Assembly (NCBI GenBank): GCA_964568585.1
Contig: CAZMQI010000008.1
Coordinates: 16,033-80,032, forward strand
Origin: RGZA01 sp964568585
GTDB lineage: Bacteria > Pseudomonadota > Alphaproteobacteria > UBA9219 > RGZA01
Direction: 5' to 3'
DNA length: 64,000 bases
In this document: in pieces, positions 45,202 to 53,181 of the stretch
How positions within the stretch are numbered: position 1 is the stretch's first letter
Layout: each line of letters begins with the position of its first letter
Program-made: the position numbers and the translations under genes
Notes under the pieces: generated by a model
Databases searched by the model: none
What the model was told of the DNA's origin: nothing
The model's input: the letters and a program-made list of their open reading frames with translations, nothing else

Positions 45202-45887
45202 GCAATCCAGCCAATCCAACTGTTTTGCAAACCATCCATCTTGGCCGCGTAATAACCGAAGGCGAGATTAGCACCACATTGGTTGATGATATTTCGATAA
45301 ATGTGAATAAAGGAGAATTTGTTGCCATTACCGGCCCGTCGGGGTCGGGTAAATCATCGCTGCTTTATCTGCTCGGCTTGCTGGATGTGCCAACGACGGG
45401 CGATGTATTGGTTGATAATATTCCAACCGCGCATCTGGATGAAGATGACCGCGCAAAAATGCGGCTATCCCATTTTGGCTTTGTATTCCAATTCCATTTT
45501 CTGCTACCCGAACTAACCATCCTTGAAAATGTGCTGGTGCCGATGCGTAAGTTGCAACAGGCAAGCGATGAGCAATTGATTGCAAGTGCCAAAGAAACCT
45601 TGGCAATGCTTGATATGAAAGGTCAGGAATATAAATATCCATCGCAATTATCTGGCGGGCAACGTCAACGTGTGGCCATCGCCCGTGCGCTTGCTAATAA
45701 TCCACGCATCTTGATGGCGGACGAACCCACAGGTTCATTGGATAGTAAAAACGGCCATGCGGTGTTTGATATTCTACAGAATTTGAGTAAGGCGGGGCAC
45801 ACGGTGATTGTGGTCACGCATGACCCGCATTTTGCATCGCTGGCATCGCGCAATATCAAACTGGTTGATGGTAAATTGGTAGATTAA
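45198..45887 (+). CDS. ABC exporter ATP-binding subunit (LolD/MacB-like)
   Basis: A 229-residue ATPase. Walker A GPSGSGKSS, Q-loop LSHFGFVFQFHFLLPELT, signature LSGGQRQRVAIARAL, Walker B RILMADEPTGSLD and switch His VVTHD. It overlaps the permease by four bases (ATGA) and converges with the DUF2125 gene, overlapping it by four bases. The FQFHFLLPELT region is characteristic of the LolD/MacB family. Confidence 0.95.
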   Translation: MSNPANPTVLQTIHLGRVITEGEISTTLVDDISINVNKGEFVAITGPSGSGKSSLLYLLGLLDVPTTGDVLVDNIPTAHLDEDDRAKMRLSHFGFVFQFHFLLPELTILENVLVPMRKLQQASDEQLIASAKETLAMLDMKGQEYKYPSQLSGGQRQRVAIARALANNPRILMADEPTGSLDSKNGHAVFDILQNLSKAGHTVIVVTHDPHFASLASRNIKLVDGKLVD

Positions 45888-46786
45888 GGTACGGGGTATG
45901 GATCCCAGCTGGTGATATCAACGCCCGCAATCGACAGTTTGCTATCCTTGATTTGAATGGGGACGTGGATGGTTTTTGCTTCGGTCGGCGGGGTCTTGGG
46001 GTCTTCCAATAATTTGAATGCTGCTTTAATCACGCTCGCCATGATGGGCTGAACCTGGTTTTGGTCGCGCAGCACATCAATCGCCTGTTCATAGCCGCTA
46101 ACCGTGCTGTTCAGTGTTGCATTTGGCTGCAGGTTTTTATCCAGCGTCAAATGGCCTTTGCCATTCACCAGCAACGAACCCCAGTTCAGGAATACACGGT
46201 CAAGCTCGATACTGCCTTCGGCATCTCGCCATGCTTCGATGGATTTTGTGTCATCCCACATCGGTGATACGCCTTTTAACTTCGCTTTAAAGCTGAGTTC
46301 TTGCACCAGATTGCCCAGCGCAACCTTGTGGCTTTCATCCAGTCCCAGTGATGTTAAGCGCACTTGTACGAACAAACCATTATCACGCTTGCCGTGCGGC
46401 TTGAATAATGGACGTGCAACACTCACCATCAAGGCTTTGGTGGTGAAGGTGTAGTTGGCTTTATAGGAATAGAATTTGCTCGCGCTGTCAGATGTCGCGG
46501 TAATGCGGAATGGGGTGAGCGGGTTAACCGATAGTTTTAAATCAGGAACCGAAATCCGGAATGCATCGGGGCGTTCATATTTGAAATCGTTGCAACGCAA
46601 GGTGACCGCGAAAGGAAAACCGCCAACGGATACATCAGGTGAGATGCTTGCGCCTGCAGCTGCTTGTTCTCGTTGCCAAGCGCTATACCGCGCAACCACA
46701 CTGGCCTTCACATCAAACCAATAAAAGATATAGGCGATAAGAAGGGCAACCAAGATGCCAAGAGAAAGTGCCGCGCGCCGATTCAT
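45884..46786 (-). CDS. DUF2125 family exported protein
   Basis: A 300-residue protein with one N-terminal helix (LSLGILVALLIAYIFYWF) that acts as anchor or uncleaved signal. The periplasmic part holds the family block DVSVGGFPFAVTLRCNDFKY and VDITSWDPYPVP at the end. DUF2125 proteins are widespread in alphaproteobacteria; function is not established. A beta-rich AsmA-like periplasmic fold is plausible. It converges with the ABC ATPase gene. Confidence 0.8.
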   Translation of the reverse strand: MNRRAALSLGILVALLIAYIFYWFDVKASVVARYSAWQREQAAAGASISPDVSVGGFPFAVTLRCNDFKYERPDAFRISVPDLKLSVNPLTPFRITATSDSASKFYSYKANYTFTTKALMVSVARPLFKPHGKRDNGLFVQVRLTSLGLDESHKVALGNLVQELSFKAKLKGVSPMWDDTKSIEAWRDAEGSIELDRVFLNWGSLLVNGKGHLTLDKNLQPNATLNSTVSGYEQAIDVLRDQNQVQPIMASVIKAAFKLLEDPKTPPTEAKTIHVPIQIKDSKLSIAGVDITSWDPYPVP

Positions 46787-46888
46787 GATTCTACTTAGAT
46801 AGTTTTACAAAAAATGTGTTGTGGGGTTGTCGTCCTGCCCAGATACTAGCCAAACTCCGGCTAAAAAGAAAACCCTCATTTAAACATC

Positions 46889-47815
46889 ATGTCCACGCCA
46901 TCAGAACAGCATCCCCAAGCTGTAAACCAGCATCGTACTGCCATGAAGGGTATGGTTTTTGCGTTCTTCGGCTTCCTGTTTTTCAGCTGCCAAGACGCGT
47001 TAATGTCGATTGATACGCAATACTATCCTTCGCTGCAATTAACATGGCTAAACTGTGTCATGGTGCTTGCCACATTGGTGACTATCTTGCTAATTCGCAA
47101 AGGTTGGCGCGGATTGAAAGTGGTGCTTCATACTGACCATTTAAAAATCCATGTCATTCGTGGCGCATTGCTTGCGGTTGGAACGGTGCTGGTCTTTATT
47201 GCCATCCGCGATGTGCCATTGCCGAATTTCTATGCCATCATTTTTGTCGGGCCACTTTTGGCGGTGAGCCTGTCAGGAATTTTTTTGAAAGAACCCATCG
47301 GGTTTGCAAAAATGATTGCGCTGCTCACGGGGTTTATCGGGCTTGTCATCGCGTTGCGCCCGGGCAGTGAAGGGTTTAATACGCACAGCATCTATGTGTT
47401 GATTGCCGCATGTTTGTTTGGCGCGACGGCATTGCTGGGGCGGTTTTTAGGTCGTAAGGATACCGCGTTATCGCTCATCTTTTATCCTGTCACCTTATTG
47501 GTTGTGTTCTTTTCGATTCCGGTGGCGTTGGAATTTCAACCGATAGCGACGCAGCATATCCCGCAGGTGCTGCTGACAGGCGTGTTCACGACGCTGGCAT
47601 TTTTTTGCAACGCACATGGGTATAAAATGGCACCGATTTACCTGATTGCGCCGTGCCAGTTCCTGCAATTTTTTTGGGGAACGATTGCCCACGCGGTCAT
47701 ACATCATAAATTGCCGGAACGCGCCGTAGTGCTGGGCGCGATATGTATTATTCTAAGCAATGCGCTGATTATCTATCTGCAATATCGCCAGCAAAAGAAA
47801 GCAGAAGCGCTATGA
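46889..47815 (+). CDS. DMT/EamA-type transporter (first of a tandem pair)
   Basis: A 308-residue polytopic protein with about ten helices in two EamA repeats (MKGMVFAFFGFLFFSCQDAL at the first, SIYVLIAACLFGATALLG at the second). ATG at 46889 is used; an internal Met before KGMVFAFF at 46943 is also possible since neither has a strong ribosome site. The stop overlaps the ATG of the next gene, a paralogue. Tandem EamA genes may work as a heteromer or arose by duplication. Substrate unknown (metabolite or drug export). Confidence 0.88.
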   Translation: MSTPSEQHPQAVNQHRTAMKGMVFAFFGFLFFSCQDALMSIDTQYYPSLQLTWLNCVMVLATLVTILLIRKGWRGLKVVLHTDHLKIHVIRGALLAVGTVLVFIAIRDVPLPNFYAIIFVGPLLAVSLSGIFLKEPIGFAKMIALLTGFIGLVIALRPGSEGFNTHSIYVLIAACLFGATALLGRFLGRKDTALSLIFYPVTLLVVFFSIPVALEFQPIATQHIPQVLLTGVFTTLAFFCNAHGYKMAPIYLIAPCQFLQFFWGTIAHAVIHHKLPERAVVLGAICIILSNALIIYLQYRQQKKAEAL

Positions 47816-48693
47816 AAAGCCCATCCGTTCTTCTTGGCATGATGTTATCGGCGATTGCATTCGTCTTCTTCACTGCGTTTGATACGGTTACAAAGTATTT
47901 ATCGCAAAGCTATTCCGTGTTTCAGGTGATGGCGGTGATGTTTGTGACGGCAACGCTGCTGATGACGGCGTATGCCCATATCAAACACAAGGCAGCCGCC
48001 AAAACCGTTTTGCAAATCCATAAACCGAAATTGCATATCGCGCGGGGGCTTGCACAAATCGCCGGGCAGACATTTGCGTTTATGGCATTGCCGCATGTAT
48101 CGCTGGCTGAATTCTATGTAGTGATATTCACTGCGCCGATTATCGTCGTGCTGATTTCATCAGTCACGCTTAAGGAGAAAATTGCCAATTATATATGGGT
48201 GGTATTGGCAGTGAACTTCATCGGTGTACTTATCGCCATGCGCCCGGATAACGGCGTGAATATATGGACACTGGTGCTATTTATGGGCACGTTCATGCTG
48301 TCATGTTCATTGGTGATTTTACGCAAGATGATGCAGACGGAAAGTTCGGAAATCGCAGCGATTACAACGGCGGGCGCATTGGCGATTGGTTCGGTCATTC
48401 CGGCGTTATTTGTGGTTCAGGATGTCACGCTGCATGATGCGCTGCTGATGGTGCTGGGCGGTGTATTCTTCTCTGGCGCGCAGACATTCTTGACCACTGC
48501 GTACAAGCTTGCGCCAACGGCCTATTCAAGCCCACCGCAATTCTTGCAGCTCATCTACGGTGCTGTTGCAGGGTATGTGGTATTCGGCGAAGTGCCGAGC
48601 GTGTGGATTTATATAGGCGGTGCGATTGTGATTAGCGCCAATGTATTTTTAATTATGCGGCCACAGCAGGAACATGCTGGCCAAAACAGTTAG
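47812..48693 (+). CDS. DMT/EamA-type transporter (second of a tandem pair)
   Basis: A 293-residue paralogue of the preceding gene. The open frame reaches back to 47743, but the first 23 codons lie inside the previous gene; the start is placed at 47812, overlapping its stop (ATGA), where MKSPSVLLGMMLSAIAFVFF begins the first helix. Shared blocks include LPHVSLAEFYVVIFTAPIIVV (LPNFYAIIFVGPLLAV in the first gene) and APTAYSSPPQFLQLIYGAV. Ten helices expected. Last gene before the parS-bearing intergenic region. Confidence 0.88.
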   Translation: MKSPSVLLGMMLSAIAFVFFTAFDTVTKYLSQSYSVFQVMAVMFVTATLLMTAYAHIKHKAAAKTVLQIHKPKLHIARGLAQIAGQTFAFMALPHVSLAEFYVVIFTAPIIVVLISSVTLKEKIANYIWVVLAVNFIGVLIAMRPDNGVNIWTLVLFMGTFMLSCSLVILRKMMQTESSEIAAITTAGALAIGSVIPALFVVQDVTLHDALLMVLGGVFFSGAQTFLTTAYKLAPTAYSSPPQFLQLIYGAVAGYVVFGEVPSVWIYIGGAIVISANVFLIMRPQQEHAGQNS

Positions 48694-48731
48694 TTTTGAA
48701 TTTATTTTGTGAAACAATTGCTTATCGAAAA

Positions 48732-48747
48732 TGTTTCACGTGAAACA
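48732..48747. promoter_or_regulatory. parS: parS centromere site (ParB-binding palindrome)
   Basis: TGTTTCACGTGAAACA, a perfect 16-bp palindrome identical to the widely conserved chromosomal parS consensus. It lies between converging genes in non-coding DNA. A separate half-site GTGAAACA occurs at 48709-48716. In bacteria, parS sites cluster near the replication origin and load ParB-CTP clamps and SMC. parAB itself is not in the window. Confidence 0.9.
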
Positions 48748-48805
48748 CACGCAGCAGTTGAAAGCAGTGATTTATCAAGAATTCTTTTGACAAAAAAACG
48801 CTAGC

Positions 48806-48826
48806 AAAAATGTATTTTGCATTTTT
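48806..48826. terminator. A/T-rich hairpin between the DMT and KAS genes
   Basis: AAAAATG (48806-48812) pairs with CATTTTT (48820-48826). Located about 75 bases past the end of the KAS gene on the minus strand, in a strongly AT-rich stretch; possible weak terminator. Confidence 0.35.
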
Positions 48827-48899
48827 ACAAACACAAAATTTATTTCAGAGATTTTTGTAAAATGACCAAACGGAGCACTGTTGAATCTTTGCAGCGTAA

Positions 48900-50129
48900 T
48901 TAGACGCGTTTGACAGCAAGCACCGCGTTCAATCCACCAAATGCGAAGGAGTTGCTGATGGCTGCATCAATCTTCATCTTGCGTGCGGTGTTGGGAATGA
49001 CATCCAAATCGCATTCTGGATCTTTTTCAACAAAACTGATGGTTGGTGGTGCGATTTGATTTTTAATCGCAAGGATGGTTGCAATCATTTCCAATGCGCC
49101 TGCTGCGCCTAACGCGTGGCCGAACATCGATTTGCTGGATGATAGCGGGGGAATAGTATCGCCAAAGGCCAGCTTAATTGCCTTGGTTTCAGTTGCGTCA
49201 TTGCTGCGTGTTCCCGTACCATGGGCATTGATATAATGAACATCAGTGGTATTCAGCGATGCGTCACGCAAGGCTGACTTCATGGCACGTGCCATGCCAC
49301 CCGCATCGGGCGTTGTGATGTCTTTTGCATCGCTACTCATGCCAAATCCGGCAAGTTCGGCATAGATGGTCGCGCCTCTGGCCTTTGCGTGTTCCCATTC
49401 TTCAAGCACCAAGCACGCTGCGCCTTCGCCCAGCACCATGCCTTGACGACCAAGCGAGAAGGGACGGCATGTATCCGGAGCGACCACGCGTAATGCTTCC
49501 CATCCTTTGAGTGTACCAAAGGTAAGGCATGCTTCGGAACCACCCGTGACAGCAACAGTCATCATGCCGCTGCGTACCATGTGGAATGCGGTGCCGATGG
49601 CGTGCGTTGCCGATGCACATGCGCTGGCAATGGTGTAGCCAGGACCAAGGATATTGTGTTCCATGCTGATCTGGCAGCCAGCGGCATTCGCCATAAGGCG
49701 TGGAACGGTGAAGGGATGTACGCGCACATTCGCGCCCACTTGCGCGCCTAATGTGCCGCCCATATTGATGAGCTTGGAATAGGATTCTTCGAGTGTGTTC
49801 TGTCCGCCAACGCCTGTGCCCATGATGCATGCGGTTTGTTCGGCCAGTTCGCCTTCGAACTTTAGTCCGCTATCGGCAATCGCCTGACGACCTGCTACCA
49901 TCGCCAATTGCGAGAAGCGGTCATACATGGGCAGTTTCTTGGGGTCAAAATGTACTGCAGGATCAAAGCCTTTGACCTCAGCGGCCATCTTATTGCCAAG
50001 GCCTTCGGTCAGGATGTTGCTGATCACCTTGATGCCGGTTTCACCATTTTCAAGCGCATGTTGGAAGTCGGCAAGAGATTGACCAATTGCCGATACGACG
50101 CCAAGGCCAGTGATAGCAACGCGCTTCAT
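48900..50129 (-). CDS. Beta-ketoacyl-ACP synthase, FabF-like
   Basis: Condensing enzyme of 409 residues that elongates acyl-ACP with malonyl-ACP. Catalytic triad C171 (TIASACASATHAIG), H303 (NAHGTGTRSND) and H338 (SMFGHALGAAG), plus MKRVAITGLGVVSAIG at the start. It follows a dedicated acyl carrier protein gene after 27 bases. The rest of the fatty-acid operon (fabD, fabG, fabZ) is not here, so this is probably a pathway-specific KAS rather than the housekeeping FabF, as in rhizobial acpXL clusters making very-long-chain lipid A acyl groups. That pathway is inference. Confidence 0.9.
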   Translation of the reverse strand: MKRVAITGLGVVSAIGQSLADFQHALENGETGIKVISNILTEGLGNKMAAEVKGFDPAVHFDPKKLPMYDRFSQLAMVAGRQAIADSGLKFEGELAEQTACIMGTGVGGQNTLEESYSKLINMGGTLGAQVGANVRVHPFTVPRLMANAAGCQISMEHNILGPGYTIASACASATHAIGTAFHMVRSGMMTVAVTGGSEACLTFGTLKGWEALRVVAPDTCRPFSLGRQGMVLGEGAACLVLEEWEHAKARGATIYAELAGFGMSSDAKDITTPDAGGMARAMKSALRDASLNTTDVHYINAHGTGTRSNDATETKAIKLAFGDTIPPLSSSKSMFGHALGAAGALEMIATILAIKNQIAPPTISFVEKDPECDLDVIPNTARKMKIDAAISNSFAFGGLNAVLAVKRV

Positions 50130-50156
50130 GAGTTCGTTTCTTGTAAGAGAGGTGGC

Positions 50157-50465
50157 TTAAGCGGCAGGTTTATCTTTTTTCGGGAACAGCTCGGCTTCGG
50201 AGATGATGCGGCCTTCCTTCTTGGCGAGGATAAGTTTTTCAACAATCGTCACCACTTCACCAACGGTTTCGAATTCCATATTGGTGGAATTGGCGTTGAA
50301 CGGAATTTGCACTTCGAACTTGTCTTCGAGTGCGAATACGATTTCCACTACATCGAGTGAACCGATTTGTAGCTCGGATAGCTTTGCTTCCGGAGAAAGC
50401 TTGGTGCGGTCAATCATTGCCTTCTGGGCCACGATATCCAGTACTTCGTCTACAATTTGGCTCAT
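50157..50465 (-). CDS. Acyl carrier protein, non-housekeeping type
   Basis: A 102-residue carrier, longer than the usual 78-residue AcpP. The phosphopantetheine attachment site reads QIGSLDVVEIVFALE with S36; the Asp before Ser of canonical ACPs is Gly here. The region VQIPFNANSTNMEFETVGEVV has the extended loop seen in AcpXL-like carriers. The C-terminus is Lys/Glu-rich. Gene order lpxD-like, ACP, KAS points to delivery of an acyl group to lipid A or a related glycolipid. The Gly variant should still be modifiable, since Ser and Leu are kept. Confidence 0.88.
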   Translation of the reverse strand: MSQIVDEVLDIVAQKAMIDRTKLSPEAKLSELQIGSLDVVEIVFALEDKFEVQIPFNANSTNMEFETVGEVVTIVEKLILAKKEGRIISEAELFPKKDKPAA

Positions 50466-50503
50466 AATCAGGTGCTCTCAGGTGAAAAAAACAAAGGGAA
50501 TTA

Positions 50504-51673
50504 TTAGCTACTCTTTTTTGAGGTTTCAAGGTCATTAACCTTTTCCTCAAGACCGCCGATACGTTTACTCATATTTTTAAGGCGTGCCAAGTGTATCATT
50601 TGCTCCATGAACCGTTCGCGCGGCATAGCAGGAAAGCCCATATAAATCGACTTTTCTGGTAGGTTGGTTGCCAATTGGGATGCAGCCATAAGGACGGCAT
50701 CATCGCCGATTTTAACATGATCTGCGACGCCTGCGCGTGCGGCGAGCACGACCCGGTTGCCAATAATACTGGAGCCAGCAATTCCGGCCGTACCGCAAAT
50801 CAGACAATTATCACCAATTTCAACGTTATGACCGATTTGCACCTGATTGTCGATTTTGGTGCCATTACCAATACGTGTATCGGTGATGGTGCCACGATCG
50901 ATGGTGGTACATGCACCGATTTCAACATCATCGCCGACAATAACAGCGCCAAGCGAATGGATGCGATTGATGACGTTATTAAATGCTTCGACTGTGCTTG
51001 ATTTTCCTTCCTTGGCAACTTCCACACTGCCGCGTTCTGGCGTCACGAAGCTAAAGCCATCAGAGCCAATCACAGAATTGTAATGCAGCACAGCGCGGTC
51101 ACCAATGACCACGCATTCGCCGATGCGAGCACCAGCATGAAGCAAGCCATCGTTGCCAATGCGTGCATATGCGCCAATCGTTACCTGGGAAATAAGCGTG
51201 GTGTTATCGCCGATTTCGGCGTGTGCGCCCACAAAACAAAATGGACCAATTGCAACGTTCTTTCCGATTTTTGCTGTTGCATCAACTGCGGCAGTTGGAT
51301 GGATGGTACGCGGTGGGATGTCTGGGCATGCGAATAATGCGGTGAGCGTGGCCATTGCAAAACGCGGGCGTTCCACAAGAATGGCACCGCTTTTCTGCGT
51401 ATTGTTTCCTTGGCCATTTTTTTGGCCAAATTGCTCTGTAAAAGTTTGGGCGAGTTCTTCTTGACCCTTTGCCAGAATGACGGCTCTGGCGGGGGTGGAT
51501 TCAAGATGATGGTGCAGCGTTTTATCGAATGCCAGTACCAAGTCATGTTCACCTGTTGCATCCTTCGGGTGGACAAGGCGGTTAACAACCAGTTCGCCGT
51601 CGCCAATTACACTGCCGCCAAGGCTTTGTGCAATCGACTGCAAGGTGATGGATTGGGAGATGGGTTTTGGCAC
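50504..51673 (-). CDS. lpxD: LpxD-like UDP-3-O-acylglucosamine N-acyltransferase
   Basis: Left-handed beta-helix acyltransferase of 389 residues adding an N-linked hydroxyacyl chain in lipid A synthesis. N-terminal domain contains HPKDATGEHDLVLAFDK with a family-atypical Gln/Asn-rich insertion (about 75-95, FGQKNGQGNNTQKSG). Hexapeptide repeats run from about residue 125 to 330 (KIGKNVAIGPFC onward), with the catalytic-region His in GDRAVLHYNSVIGSDGFSFV, and end in the helix IYMGFPAMPRERFMEQM and a coiled-coil tail. The usual lpxD sits with bamA, fabZ and lpxA; here it is with a private ACP and KAS, so it may be a second copy. Confidence 0.9.
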   Translation of the reverse strand: MPKPISQSITLQSIAQSLGGSVIGDGELVVNRLVHPKDATGEHDLVLAFDKTLHHHLESTPARAVILAKGQEELAQTFTEQFGQKNGQGNNTQKSGAILVERPRFAMATLTALFACPDIPPRTIHPTAAVDATAKIGKNVAIGPFCFVGAHAEIGDNTTLISQVTIGAYARIGNDGLLHAGARIGECVVIGDRAVLHYNSVIGSDGFSFVTPERGSVEVAKEGKSSTVEAFNNVINRIHSLGAVIVGDDVEIGACTTIDRGTITDTRIGNGTKIDNQVQIGHNVEIGDNCLICGTAGIAGSSIIGNRVVLAARAGVADHVKIGDDAVLMAASQLATNLPEKSIYMGFPAMPRERFMEQMIHLARLKNMSKRIGGLEEKVNDLETSKKSS

Positions 51674-51812
51674 GAAGTGGGGTTCCTTAAGGAATTATGT
51701 AACCCTTGTCACAAAGGATGGGAGACATTAGTCTGGCTTTTCTTAATAGGCAAGGCTATCAATATCGGGTGTTTTTGCCATCATATTCAGCTATTTTTAT
51801 CAAGGTTTTCCT

Positions 51813-52982
51813 ATGCTCATCCCCCGTTCGTTTTCAGCATCTTCTTTTTTGAAATATCTTTTAATTGCTGTGCTGGTGCTGGGTAGCGGCGCAGGTGATG
51901 CATACGCAAAGACCAAAACCGCAGCAAAGAAAGAAGCTGCGCCAAGCGATGTCGCCCAATCAAAAAACGGCTGGCAAGTCGGCATGATTAAAGGCGAGAA
52001 GGGTGACTTTAGTTACTGCCTGATGCGCGCTGAATTCAACAATGATTTATCCTTTGCCGTCGCATTATCGCCAAAACAGGAAATCAATCTGGGTATCGGC
52101 GTGCCAAAAGCCGGCTTTACCAAAGACGAAAAACATCAGATGAAAGTATCTGTTGGCAGTTATAGCAAGGACGCCGTTGCGATTGCAGCAAATCCTGAAT
52201 TGCTGCTAATCCCGATGCATGAAGACAAGCCATTGATGAACGCTCTACGTAGCGGAAAAGTTATTGTGCTGACCGGCAAGGCGGATGAAACCAAATTCGG
52301 TTTGAAGAATATGGACAAGGCATTGGCCGGTTTGCAGGAATGCGTTGATGTGGGCACAGGCAAAAAGCCGATGCCAAAAGAAGCAGCAGCGCCAGCCGGT
52401 AAAGATGCAGCAGGCGCCAAAGGCAAAGGAAAGACCGCCGTATTCCCGCCAAGCTTGAAAGCATTGCTGTTGAAGGCCGGATTGAAGGATATGGAAATTG
52501 TTGACATTACCGACCCCAAGAAAGCACCCGTTGATTTTGGATGGCGAACAAACGGATTATTCGGCGGTATGCGCGAACGCCCTGTTCCAGCCGAAGCCAC
52601 TATCGAAAAAATGACCGAGCTGATGGAAGGTGGATATAAGAAACAATGCACCGGCACATTCACAGCGACGAAGGGTGATGTTGAAAATTATCCTGGCATT
52701 CAAATGCGTACGATGAATGTAGGCTGTGATATGAAGGAGCGTAACGCCTATGTTGCGTTGTTCATTTATCTGACCGACAATCATCTGTTCACAATGTTCA
52801 TGCATGAAGGTGATGGCGCGAATAAGGAAAATGCAAACAAGGCACGCGATCAGGTTGCAACCTTGCTGCGGGCTATTGCAAAGGAACCGGCTCCTGCACC
52901 CGCAAAGGGAGCTGCGCCAGCAACGCCTGCCCCTGCTGCTTCGGCACCAGCAGCCCCTGCGCCAGCCGCCGCGACCCCATAA
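51813..52982 (+). CDS. Exported protein of unknown function, Ala/Pro-rich tail
   Basis: A 389-residue protein with an N-terminal signal (FLKYLLIAVLVLGSGAGDAYA). Residues about 50-180 form a domain with GWQVGMIKGEKGDFSYCLMR and LSPKQEINLGIGVP, reminiscent of invasion-associated locus B-type periplasmic proteins. A Lys/Ala linker follows, then a second domain (about 205-350, with Cys in KKQCTGTF and NVGCDMKERN, perhaps a disulfide) and an APAPA-type tail. Single-gene unit. No firm family assignment; periplasmic location is likely. Confidence 0.65.
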   Translation: MLIPRSFSASSFLKYLLIAVLVLGSGAGDAYAKTKTAAKKEAAPSDVAQSKNGWQVGMIKGEKGDFSYCLMRAEFNNDLSFAVALSPKQEINLGIGVPKAGFTKDEKHQMKVSVGSYSKDAVAIAANPELLLIPMHEDKPLMNALRSGKVIVLTGKADETKFGLKNMDKALAGLQECVDVGTGKKPMPKEAAAPAGKDAAGAKGKGKTAVFPPSLKALLLKAGLKDMEIVDITDPKKAPVDFGWRTNGLFGGMRERPVPAEATIEKMTELMEGGYKKQCTGTFTATKGDVENYPGIQMRTMNVGCDMKERNAYVALFIYLTDNHLFTMFMHEGDGANKENANKARDQVATLLRAIAKEPAPAPAKGAAPATPAPAASAPAAPAPAAATP

Positions 52983-53016
52983 TTAATTTGATATTAAAAT
53001 ATACCTGAATATCCAT

Positions 53017-53042
53017 GCGTATATTGGGGGCGTATATTGGGG
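53017..53042. repeat. Tandem duplication of a 13-bp unit
   Basis: GCGTATATTGGGG occurs twice in direct succession (53017-53029, 53030-53042), 140 bases before the GGDEF/EAL gene. It may be a recent slippage duplication or a binding-site pair. Confidence 0.7.
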
Positions 53043-53181
53043 TTTGTTCGCAAGCCGAATAGAACCTTAATGGATTCTTGGCACATTTAACTTTTGTTAA
53101 GTCTGATTATCTAAGATGATGCGATACTGATTTAATAGCCGCTGATTTATTTGCGTGGCGCATCCTTTTTAGACATGGCTC

